From Cheiracanthium punctorium (taxonomy: Eukaryota > Arthropoda > Arachnida > Araneae > Cheiracanthiidae): DNA of 64,000 nt. A program made the translations under genes and the position numbers. This document shows, one piece after another, positions 24,001-36,500 of this stretch. The DNA is taken from assembly GCA_038373885.1 (NCBI GenBank), contig JAWZYV010015814.1, positions 434,001-498,000 of the forward strand. Direction: 5' to 3'. Numbering within the stretch: position 1 is the first letter of the stretch; every line of letters starts with the position of its first letter. The notes under the pieces were generated by a model that was given only the letters and a program-made list of their open reading frames with translations, searched no databases and was not told the origin of the DNA.

Positions 24001-27000
24001 TGTTCCAATTTTACTATATTCAAATGAAACCGGAATGCATCGTTGATAAAGTCCTAACTTGGCATTCCCATTTTGGGATATTGCGAACACTTCTTTTGCT
24101 TTGTACTAGCCACAACTTAAATGCCGTTAAGTATATCTCTGTTATGTTTACTCTTGAGAACAGCAACAGCAAAAATAATTCTTCAGGACAGATGATATTT
24201 TATAAAACTGTATATAGCCCATGCAATTTTACACCCTGAAATTTCCTGTTTTTACTCTGCCGGAAAGAGGTATTAAACAGTACATAAAATCTTACCACAT
24301 AAATTTATTTGCAAAAATAGTAATCTTTTTTTTTTTTAATTTTTTTTTTTAAATGCTATCATAAATGAAAATTATTTTAAGTTGTTTTAATTAATCAGAC
24401 TAATATTAAATCAGAATATTAATAAGATATTTCATAAAGTCATAATATATACAAAATTATACATTAATTCATTAATTTGAGAAATGATGGGGGGGGGGGG
24501 GAAGAACAATTTTTATCTCATGTTTTCACCACACAAATTTAGTTACAAAACTAAATAAACTTTTTTAATTATTATTGCTATTATAAATGTAAATTATTTT
24601 AAGTTGTTCTAATTAAGTTTCCAAAATACATACAAAATTGTATATATATATTTTTTTATTAAATTCAGCTATTTTTCTCAAATTTTTGCAGATTTGTACA
24701 GTCTCGGATACAAATCATGATGTTTTGCTGGTATCAGGGATTGTACATATTTCAAAAGAAAAAGAAAAAATCAACGATTTTTCGAAAACTACTACTAACA
24801 AATTAATGTTTTGCAAAAACTTAAAATACAAATACACAGATCAAGAGTTACATTATGGGAAAAAATGCTTTCATGTTTAGTTGCATTAATAAAAATGCTT
24901 ACTTTCAGTAAGATTTGGAGTGTTCAAGTTCTTTTTTTTTAAACAAACTATGCAAAAAATTCCACAGCTGGGGATCGAACCCAGGATTATTGCTAAATGT
25001 GTGGGTGATCTACCACTGTGCTACTCTGGGATGATTTCCAGGTGAAACTTTTTGCACTAAAAAATTTCTCACATAGTTGGTAAAAAAAAAAAAATTTTTT
25101 TAATTGATCAACCTAAATACTTCAAATCTTCCTAAACTAATTAAAAGTGATAAAATTTATAAGGTTTCCACTTTCTAAAAATATGTTTAATTTTATTTTA
25201 AAAATAAATAGTTACATAACTATAAACTGAAATACTTAGAAAATAAAATAAGAGCAGATTATTTTCTCATTTAGTCATGCAAAATTAGTCTAATGCAAAT
25301 CCATTCCTTATCACAGAATTAGTGTATGACTGACTTCTTAGTTTTGCATACAAACTTTCAGATGCATTTAAAAACTGATATTCAGAAATTTATAAAAAGG
25401 GTCATTACGTTACAACAAAACGTTACTGACGTTACAACAAAAAACGTGACTGATGTTACACCTGTGTAACATCAGTCACTTTTTTGATTTCCCTTTATTT
25501 AAAAAAAGATTTTTTATATTGAGAATGAATAACAGTATAGTACTTATTTATGATACTTTTGATCAGTTTTAAATAAATAAATATTGGGTTGGCAAAAAAG
25601 TAATTGCGTTTTCTTGTATAAAATTCAAGAAAATCAGTTTTCAACAAGTTTTTAATTACAGGTAAGCTCTGCCTGAACATACGATTCATATTTGTTACAT
25701 TTTAAAGTAAGAATTTCACTGGCAGTATTTTTTTTCGTCCATAAAAGATGGCCACCCTCCCCCTTTTTTCGCTTCTATCCTCCTTAGAGGACAATATTAA
25801 AAATGTCCTAAAATTAATTTTTAGGTATTCGTGACTGCTGCATTTTACAGAAAGAATTTCACGGATATCTCTATTTTTATTTGAGATCACGCGGGATATG
25901 TGAAAAGAACTTTTTGGCCCCTTACCCCCCTAAGACTACGAATTTTGCAAAATGCTCTCTGATCTAGCACCTATGTTGAAGAACTCACGTACGTGCCAAA
26001 TTTCGCATAATTAACTTCAGTAGTTTTGGCCAGGCGAAATATTGACATACGATTCATATTTGTTACATTTTAAAGTAAGAATTTCACTGGCAGTATTTTT
26101 TTTCGTCCATAAAAGATGGCCACCCTCCCCCTTTTTTCGCTTCTATCCTCCTTAGAGGACAATATTAAAAATGTCCTAAAATTAATTTTTAGGTATTCGT
26201 GACTGCTGCATTTTACAGAAAGAATTTCACGGATATCTCTATTTTTATTTGAGATCACGCGGGATATGTGAAAAGAACTTTTTGGCCCCTTACCCCCCTA
26301 AGACTACGAATTTTGCAAAATGCTCTCTGATCTAGCACCTATGTTGAAGAACTCACGTACGTGCCAAATTTCGCATAATTAACTTCAGTAGTTTTGGCCA
26401 GGCGAAATATTGACATACGGAAAAACGCAATTACTTTGTTGCCAACCCAATATATATATTTCAAGCCACTGGTGAATTTCAAAGGTTACAAATGTAGTAA
26501 AATTGTAACGTCAGTCACCATGGAATGACCCAAAATACAATGAAATAAAGTTTTGTGTACTTTGTAACTGCATTAGAGATATGAATAAAGAAATGCTTAA
26601 TGGAAAATACTTGTTTATCTAAAGGATGCAAAAAGATAGAAATTATATTAGCAGCTATGAAAAATCAGAACAATAAACCCAAAACTGTATTTCTGTAATA
26701 AGGCTTGAAAATTGCAACACATACGATTAAATCAGAATGGCTGCGGCTATGATATGTTACAGTCATTTTAAAACAGTTATATAAATTAATAAATGCACAA
26801 ACATATATTATTTACCTTATCTAGATTTCTTTTAATCATATCCAAATTGAGAACTTTTCTGAAAAGTTAAATAAAAGTAAGAAATCAGACTTGAGATAAA
26901 CTGCACTTACTAAAAAATAACACACTTCAGTTCAATCGAAAACATTTACGATAACAATTTTATCAAAATATTAAAATAAAAGGACTATATTCCATATCCG

Positions 27001-27552
27001 GTGATATTTACGTGCTTCATTTGGTGATGGTTCTGGCACCATCGTGGGTGATGCACAGTGGGAGTGAAGTACCCTGCAGGTGGAAGTTTTGACTGTGCAA
27101 CCATAAAAAAATGTGTATCGTCAGTTTGAGAATTTGAAATTGTTTCGTGTTATGGATATAAAGGAATGAAATGTGTTATTGCATGAAAAGAAAGTGTGTG
27201 TGTGCTTGTGAGAAATATAGTGTCAATATAAAACTAAATAAAAGAAAGCATGCTGGTTTTACGTTATAAGCCGGTGGGTGTTAGGGACATTTCTGAGCAG
27301 TTAAAAAAAATAAAGGTAGGTGCTTTTTATTAACGAATCTTTGCGATGTTTAGAGTTTTTAATGTGAATTTTAAATTGATATTTGATGTTTTTATGTTTT
27401 CATTATGCTATTCTAATCACACAGACTTCAAATGAGGTGTACAACTAGGTTGTTCAATCCACCGATGTTTTTTTTTTTTTTTTTGAGTTTAAAACGGGCA
27501 AGTGTTTGCCCAGTTTACATTAGCTGTACAACTAAGTTGCTTAATCCACTGC

Positions 27553-27585
<33 letters not shown>

Positions 27586-30500
27586 GAGTTAAAAATGGTC
27601 TACTGTTTGCTCATTCTAAATTACCTGTTACTGAATTAGCAGATCTTTCTCAGGTTAAATATGGACAGTGCATTTTGTTTTGATGTCTTTGTTAATGGAA
27701 TTCATGTGCAATTTTAATGTATTAAAATTCTTTGACTTTGTTTTGCTGATTGTGCAAAATGATTGGCGACAGTCGCTGTGGCTAGGCAACCGCCAAGCTC
27801 CAGCCACTGTTGCCTTGTTTACATGGGGTACGCACCATCTTGATTTTACGAAATAATGTCCAATGGTATGTATAATGGTTAGCACACTGTGTTGCCATTC
27901 CACAAGTTTGGGGCTCAATTCCCAGGCTAAGTAAGATTGACTCAGCCTTTCCTCTTTTGAGTGGGTTGATAAAATGAGGACCAAGCTTGCATGGGGATTA
28001 AGCACTGGTTGCTCCATGTTAAATTGACCATAAGGCCACAGCATGTGCTTCTGCTCCCCAGAGTCCATCAACACAAAAGTGTGCATAGGCAGTGCAGGCT
28101 TAATTCGAGTTGTTGCACGAATGAGTATTTTTTTTTTTAGATAAAATTTTAAAAATCAAATCAAAGACTTACTTTGTAGGGTCGCCAGTATGATCTGTCT
28201 CAGAGAATTCTGCCAAAGAATCGCTAAAACAACGTCCTTCTTCATCCTAAAATAACAACAATGCACCAAAGTTCCAAATAAGACAGATTTGTTTCTTTTG
28301 CACTTAAAGATATTTTTTTTAATTATTTCATCAATTAAAGAATGTGAATTTCAATGTATTAAGGCATCGCATGATCAATACTATGTATTTTATGAGTCTG
28401 TCCAATTAATACATTACTGTATGGCTTTTTTTTGGGGGGGACACTATAAAGAACAAGAAGGTTACATCACACTTTATATTTTACGTTAGGGGTGAGGTAA
28501 AGAGAAAGTGGAAGCTACAAGACTTGTGAATATGTTTCATTTTAATCAAGCATTATGAGTTAGTTACTTTGTTACAAAATACAACAAATCTGTTGTTTCA
28601 TTCCATGCAGTAATGCAAGAAAATTTCACCATAAATGGCTATAATATTAAGCAATTAAATTAGAAAAGTACGGATGAAGTACTTTTTAAAAGTTCTGAGA
28701 TGGAATAATAACAACGCATGTGCTGCTCTGAAAAGATACTTTTTTAAAGATTTTTGAAAATGGTAAGAGAAGAATGTAAAAGTTATAAAGATTTTTTTTT
28801 AAAGTTTCATTCCAATACGCTGTTTAAACAGTGGATTTGTAAATAAGAAGGTATGATGAAAAACATTTAAATTTTAGGCAAATAATCATATTAAGAAAGA
28901 AAACATTTTTACGCATAAAATAAGAAATTTTTAAGATATGCTTTGATAATAGGAGAAATAAATAGAAAAAATTAAATGGTTATTTTACATTCTAAAATGC
29001 ATTTTACGATATTAAATGTTGTAAAGACAAACATGAAGAGGAATGTTTTCATTTATATGTATTTGTAGTTCAAACTTATTCTTTCCATCATAGCGAAAAG
29101 CATTCATTCAAAGTTGATTTTTATGAACTACTTTTAGCATTTGTCTCTTTTGTAGAAGAAAAAGAAAGGAAAAGGAAGAGGGTATTTTTATTCTGTCATT
29201 AAAAAAGAAAAAGAGCTCTTTCTTAGCATTTGCCTTATTTCTGTTTAGAAAAAGAGAGAGAGAGAGAGTGAGTGAGTGAAAAGAGCTTTTCATATGTTAA
29301 AAAAACACCCAGAGAAAGAAGATAAAATACTACATGCAGCAAAAGATATTTCGGCATTTTTCAATTTTGTCATCTCATTCATCGTTTGCATCTTTTGACA
29401 CATGAAATGGTGTTATGAGTAAAATAACTTTACCTGGTGATTATAGGTTGAAATAAAAAGATCTGTCAGCAGTTCTTGAATGAGAGCTCTCACATCAGGT
29501 ATTCCATTATTTGTATCTTCACTTAATTCTAACTTTGTTTGTAATGTCATTTTTTGCAGAGTCAGAGCATCCTAGTAAAGAAGTGAATCAATTTAAGATA
29601 AATGTTCAGCTTACCACTCAAACATAAAATATAATTTTTAAAAATGCTTACCTTATATATTTGAGAGTCAGGTTCATTATATTTACACGCATTATCAAAC
29701 ATTAATACAAAATCAGAAAGCATATCTTCTAAAGTCTCATATTGGTTATTTTTTAACTTATTTCCTATTTTGTCTAAATCAATTGGTTTTTTAATAACCT
29801 CATAGTAGTCTGGATAATCCTGAAAAGAGAAAAAATAAAACTATTATGCATTTTCAGTACACATGAAAAGCAATGCATGAAGCAAATATTTTATACAACA
29901 CTTCATCATTGCACTTATAAATATACAGTACAAAACATGAGAGGAAACCTTTTATGGTAAAACTCTTTCATTCAATAAGTAAAAAATATCAGTATAAAAT
30001 TTCCAGAGAATTTGACAGCATAATTTCTTAACAAAATTCACTTTTTCTTACAAGGAGAGGCTCAACCGTGGGGTCAACGATTTTGATGAAATGTTGGTGA
30101 GTTATAGGGGACCCATAATAAAGTAAAATGCCAAAACATTAGCCACCAACGCTTATTTTCGAGAAAATTGCATTTAAACATTTGACACATTGTTCAATAC
30201 TAATTTGGCAATTCATTTGTATTATCTGTGGCGCCATGGTTCTGTACAGAAACGGAGATCCGAAGGTCCCCGGATCAAATCCAGCTCGGTGCTTTGGATT
30301 TTTTTCTCGCTAGAAAGTTCAAAATTATTATATATTGAGAATTATTTTGTAAAACTGCAGTTATAAAGTTGTTTTTTGTGTACAAAGTTGATAATTTACC
30401 AATATTTTTAGGACGTGAGGAATGATAAGGATTCGCTTCTTTCTTCGTTTTGAATGATGCAATTATTGTTTTAAGTTTTTCATTCAGCTAAAGCGTATTA

Positions 30501-33500
30501 AACACATGAAGTAAAATTAGAGATCCAATATTCAATTTAAATGCTAAGGGAAATTTTTTATATGATTAAAAAATTTATGATTTGACGTAGAATGTAAAAT
30601 GCATTTAATTTTAAATTTATCAAACTTTGCTAGAAGTAGATAGCGAAATTAATAATAATAATAATAATCCAGCAATTCATAACAAAATACTTGGATGACA
30701 ATGAAAGTAATTCACCTTGCCTCTAAAATTAATTCCACCTAAATGTACATCGCTTTGTCAACCCTGTGATGTGTAATTTCACTGACCCCACCCCAAAAAC
30801 AACAACAAAGAATAAATTAATTAAAAGCTACACAATTCTCCATATTGATATGCTAAATGAACAGGAAATAGGAACCTGAGGAAATGCAATAAAAATTCAT
30901 TTAAGTGATGTATTTTCTGCTATCACCACCATTATTTTCTGACATCAACAAAATTTTCTGATGAAAGCTGAAATATTTCTCCCCCCCCCAACATGCAGAA
31001 ATGAAAATATCATGTGAATACAAAAATATTTATTTCATATGTTGTAGCAAATGTCCAGACAATTTGTTTTGCATGTTTTCAGGACAAATATCACCCTTCC
31101 TCATGTACTCATCTGTAAAAGTAGGAAAATATTTTTCAAAATATGATTCCTAAATAACATTTCTCATTTTGCTCACTTTCACATGAGGCTTTTCAATTCT
31201 ATTTCATAGAAATAGTGTTATTTCAATAAATCACGTCAATTTTCTAATTTTAAACTGTATTATACGAATTTTTAAGGGAGAAAGAAAAAGAAAAAAAATG
31301 GAAAACAGAGAGCACCGGGCTGGATTCGATCCGGGGACCTTCGAATCTCTGTCTCCGTACGGAACTACGGCGCCACAGATAACACAAATGAATTGCCAAA
31401 TAATTAGTATTTAACAATGTGTCAAATGTTTAAATGGAATTTTCTCAAAAATAAGCAAGAATTGACAGTTAATATTTTAGCATTTTATTTAACTATGGGT
31501 CCTCTATAACCCACCAACATTTGATCAAAATCGGTGACCCCCAACATCTGAGCCTCCAGTTGTTAGTATGTATATTAATTTAAGCATATTCAGGGTTCAT
31601 AAAATTTCTGAAGCGAAATTCTGAATTTTCTAGATAATTTTTCAGATTTTCATGTTACTGTGAAAATATAATATGCTATAGAGTAAATAATGCATTGCAA
31701 AGTTATATCAAAAATTTTTATTAATAAATTACCGTGTTAAGCAAAATAATTTACTTACAGTTTTTGAAGGTAGTTTACAAAAAATAGTTGAGAGCTTTCT
31801 TCCTTTGTTATCTGTATAATCTTTCACGGAATCATAAAACATCTTCATTTTCTGCCTGATACCAGTATAGGTAGAATTTTTTCTAAAACCAAAAAAACAC
31901 AAACTAAACCACTTTGACTCTATTAAAGAAAAGGATATTTAGCATTAGAGAATACGAAGGAAAAAGCGATGGATAATTGATAGTTAAGCCCCAAAAAACC
32001 AATGTTTCAGAAGTGAAGAAACACACATTTAAAATAGAAATAAAATAAAACTATACATATGCCTATAGATTAATGTACAAGATTAAAACACATCATATCA
32101 TAAATATTAAACTGATGATTAAAATTTTATTATTTATAATTAATTAAATTAAACTAATATTACAAGAAATAAGCTACTTAAATACACTCAAGTAAAAAGC
32201 AAAATAAAGCTTAAAATAAGAGGGCAATTAAAATAAGGCATGCCACTGAAATTACTGAAGCAGACATAAAAGATAGATAAATGAGGCAAATGCAAAAAAA
32301 GAAAAAGAAAAAGAAAAGAAATTTAATTTTTATTATTTTAATTCTTAAATTTTAATTTACACAAAGAGAGAAAGAAAAAGAAATAACAAAAATAAAACTG
32401 CAAACAAAATAAAACAGTTATATACTAAATTTAACATGACTGATGCATAAGAGTTCATTTGTTTTATTTTAAATTTTTACTTGCAGCTTAAGTTTTAAAA
32501 TAAACTATAAGATTTTATGTGTGCAAGTGATATATGTGCGTTGCAGTGGACATAGATCAACACAGATGTACATAAAAGAAATATCGATGGTAATAAACAC
32601 TACTAAAATCAATTAAAAAAAAATTCTTTTTAATTTCAGAAATAGGATATTTATAGAATTAAATTTTAATTCAAAATATAAAAAACAAATGCTTGTTTAT
32701 TATCCTACAAAACACTTAAGAAATAAATAATCAACATGTAAGTGTTTTATTCAGTTGTAATAATTTTTTTTTTGCACACTATTCTGATTACAAAATATAA
32801 TAATACAGTAGACACCGGTTACAACGTACTCTCACGGGACCTAAAAAAGTAGTATGTTATAGTCGAAGTACGTTATAAGCCATACCGCCGCGAAGATTCA
32901 ATATTACACACACACGCACAACAACAACAAAAAAAAAAAAAAAAAGAAAATGCTCATAATTTCACACTGTGATGCATTTTAACCCTTTGAGGGAGAACCC
33001 TTTCCCAATGCTGAAAAAAGGGCAGCCGTTGCCATCGCTCAACTTAACTACCAGCAAGATGGCGGACGATCGAAACGTTCATTGCCGACCTCAGATCTAG
33101 AGACCCCCTCTTTGACGCAGCTGGCTGTGCATGAGCACAGCCAGCTGTCGTCAAAAAAGGGGCCTCGAGCACAGCCAGCTGCGTCAAAAAAGGGGTCTCT
33201 AGATCTGTGGCCAGCGATGAACGTTTCGATCGTCCGCCATCTTGCTGGTAGTTAAGTCGAACGATGGCAACGGCTGCCCTTTTTCAGCATTGGGGAATCT
33301 ATCCAGCTGTTCTTCGCATTCTTCCATTTTTCAGCAGATGTCAGTGCTGTTTAAAAATAATCGTGACCATTTTTTGACGGGAAATGACGTGCTAAAAAGT
33401 AAAGGATTCTCGTGGGAGCTATGTCACCCGCAACTATTTTTATAGAAATCCAATCTATTCTTCGTGACTGGCAACAGTCAAAACGTCAGAGTTGGGTATT

Positions 33501-36500
33501 CCCAGAGCGGGAACACTGCGCGTTAAAGGGTTAATCGGGTGAGTGGATGTAGCATGTCTATTGTCTGTAATTGCTTTTGTAGGGCTGCTTCCAAAGTGGG
33601 TTAAACAGGATTATAAAAGATCGCACCCTTCATTTATACACAGTTCATCTCGCTGGAGAATTTGAAAACGGACAGCGAGTGTTTTTGAAAGTATCCGAGA
33701 AATAGAAAATAAAACGCTTAAGCAAAATTTTATTTTTGGCTTTGGTATAAAAAGTACATTATAGCCAAAGTACTTACTTTTGTTAAGTACGTTTTAACCA
33801 AAGTTAAATAACATTATAAATATAGGACTTCAATCAGGAGCTAGCTCCTAGGTACGTTATAACCGATAGTATGTTATATCCCAGGTCTGTTATAACCAGT
33901 GCGCACAGTAGCGGATCCAGGGGAGGGGCTAGGGGGCTTCAGCCCCTCCCAAAAGAGATTGCTCAAGGGCAACATTCTGCTTTATTATACACTTTAAATA
34001 GCTAAAATGATCATATTTTATTACTTAGCCCCTCCCAAAAGCCTAATACATTGGTTTAGATTAAAATTTTGATTTAAAGTACATTTTAATTGGGTGAAAT
34101 AAGCTTTTTTTAAAATTTAGCCCCTCCCAAAAAAAAATTCTGGATCCGCTACTGAGTGTGCACTGTAGCACTTAAATTTTAAATATATAAAAACTATAAA
34201 TAAGCAAAGTCTTTGCTTTATTCATGCACAAAAAAATTGTTTTCATCACTAGTACAGTTTATGACATAGTCTGAGAGGGAGATAAAGAATTCAAAAATAG
34301 TATTAGAAGATCATAATGGACTTTTGATTACATTAGATGTTTGTTTCAATTAACAGAGCAAAATCATATTTACAATTAAGCAAAGTCCAATTATAAGCCT
34401 AAAAACGTTTTTTAGTAATAGTGAATTTCATGATCTCACTATGAAGAATCAATTCCACTTTTTTTCAAAATTCGAACAACTTTTATTAATTTGTAATAAT
34501 AAACCAAACTGTATTTAACAGGAGAAATTCAGTCAGTCATCATATTAAATTTTTACAGTAATTAGTAGTAAAAATAATAATACACTCATGAAAATAAATT
34601 ATAACTACTATTAAAGTTAAAAACAGTAAAAGTAAGTTTATTTTATTAATCGATAAACCGATTTGAAACATTTGTATATATCTACAGTAACAAAAATTGT
34701 TAATGTACAATTAATTTTCAGTTCAAGGTTGTATTTAATATCAGATCATACTTATTTACCAGTTAGCTTTAAAACTACTGAATATAATTTTATGCAAAAA
34801 TTATGATATTTTTAAGAACTTGTTAAGCTCTAGAAAACTACCCAAAATGGCTACATTACAGAACAATCCCTCTCTGCTCTCAGAAAAAATATATCATAAC
34901 AAGTAAAAATAATAAAGCATTTCAATATTAGCAATACTAACTAAACATTATTAATAACTTTGTTAAGGGGAATACTAGGCAAATAATTATACAATTAAAT
35001 AATATGAAAGTGTTATATTCTTACTAACAATTAATTCTAAGAATTTATACAATTAATCATTTACAGAAGGGTGCACAAGCTTTAATTTAAAGGAATTAAA
35101 CAATAAAATTATTAATACTATAAAACAAATCTAAAAATTTAAGGCATAATATTTAAAACTGGTCTAAGTTTGACTAGGGAAAAAAAAAAAAAACAAAAAA
35201 AAACAGAAGTACAGTTTATGAAACCCCTTCCACCACTTTTTTCCAATGTAATGGGAAAATGCTTCCCTTGTTTTAATTATTCTGCTATTTATGAAAATAA
35301 AGAAATACTCCTTTCTGTAATAAACTTTTTCCAATGTCAAAAATATAAAATTCAATGCCAACATGCCAGAAAAAAAAAAAATTTATTTATAATTGCGACT
35401 GGCCAAGATCATAAAACAATAGCAATTGCTTTATATTTAACTCGGAATGTAAAATTTAATGACATACACTGAACTTACCTTAATAAAATATGCCTTTCAA
35501 ACTTAAAGTAACAACTCATTAACAATGATGATAGTTACAAAACAAAATCTGGCTATTCAGAGATATTTCATACACAAAAAAATTATTAAATATGAATATT
35601 GAGTGAGTAGTTTCTGTTTATAACTTTTAAAAAATCAATGGATACTTGTTGATAGTAACAGCGCAATTACTGATTGCATAATTTAATAACTTTAGAATTT
35701 TATTATCATGATGCATAAAATCTAATCAAACACTTTTATCTAATATAAATTATGTTAGAATACTGTATTTTTTTAATTTTACAGTGCATTTTATAATTAA
35801 ACTGATTATGATTTATGTAATAAAAGTTTTATGATTACTTTTTACATATTTTTAAGAAATGAAAAAATCATGCATATTTTAAATGTATCTAAAACCATTT
35901 TAAATGTCAGTATACGAACACACATTCAAAGTTTAACCAATTAACTTACAATAAATTGAAGGGTTTGCCACAAAAATAGGTAGTTCCATTCCATGGGAGT
36001 TTAGAGTAACATGTGTTATCTTGCAGTTTAAAAAAAAAAAAAAATCTCTTGTTTGGTACTGAAATGATGTTGCTGCAATCATTTGTTCTCATATCACCCA
36101 AGAAATAAATCTGCCTGTCTTGTTAGTTTGTGTTTAATCCCCCAAATATTTTTCAGTTTTCCACAAATTTCAAAAGTTTGAACTACTCTCTGTTTTTGTG
36201 TTGTTGTTACTTATCCTCAGTCTGTCCTGAGGAAGTCAGACGAGATATAGGAACCCGTTGACCTAAAGGAAATCAAAGACTAATAGAGGAGAAGAATATA
36301 CGTCTTCCATCAGAGAAGACCCAGACAGTCCAAATATGTTCAGCAGAAGCCTGGTGCTGACAGCATTTGGGGTAAAGGGGGTAAGCTTTTATCCTCTCCA
36401 AGAAGAATTATTTGAAAGAATGTACATTAGGGTGGAGCGAAAAATTAAATTTTGCCAAATTGTTTTTTAATAGCTATAAAAATGTAACCCAACCTTTCAA

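Larger units (their letters stand above)
25399..26531. mobile_element. GGGTCATT-ended element interrupted by a mariner MITE
   Basis: The left end is GGGTCATTACGTTAC; the right end, as reverse complement, is GGGTCATTCCATGGTGACTG. Both arms carry GTTACTGACGTTAC or TGACTGACGTTAC phrases. A perfect 16-bp palindrome arm, GTGACTGATGTTACAC, is repeated inverted after two bases at 25447-25480. Without the mariner insertion the element would be only about 260 bp. The family is unknown to me. Confidence 0.55.
16480..26815 (-). other. PBRM1: Polybromo intron, 10.3 kb
   Basis: It holds, in order, family T MITEs (16659-16811 and 20694-21835), a 3.6-kb TIR element (16857-20484) with a family U MITE inside, a SINE (about 23110-23310), a tRNA-like sequence (24962-25030) and the nested element at 25399-26531. 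21836-23100 shows nothing recognisable. 24290-24400 and 24530-24620 are a diverged direct duplication of AT-rich sequence around a poly(G) run. Confidence 0.8.
32806..34165. mobile_element. Pogo/Tigger-like element, TA-flanked, containing two younger MITEs
   Basis: The left end CAGTAGACACCGGTTACAAC follows TA (32804-32805). The right end, once the hAT MITE is ignored, is GTTATAACCAGTG...CACTG before TA (34166-34167). Subterminal phrases 'AGTACGTTATA' occur in both arms. A piggyBac-like MITE occupies 32983-33530 and a hAT MITE sits within the last 25 bases of the right end. No transposase is visible. Confidence 0.7.

Noticed and set aside
24962..25030. Functional tRNA gene
   Set aside because: The T arm is good, but the anticodon arm does not fold and no terminator follows, so it is listed only as tRNA-like.
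25702..26258. Two identical 62-codon minus-strand open frames
   Set aside because: They are the same frame in the two 368-bp tandem units of a non-autonomous MITE; no recognisable domain or splice context.
27432..28086. Open frames of 83, 143 and 62 codons
   Set aside because: They run through poly(T) tracts and the SINE at 27863-28125; the amino-acid content reflects repeats, not a gene.
35463..35495. Possible extra polybromo microexon with a GTAAGT donor
   Set aside because: The acceptor is poor, the peptide has no family match, and the flanking exons already join in phase without it.
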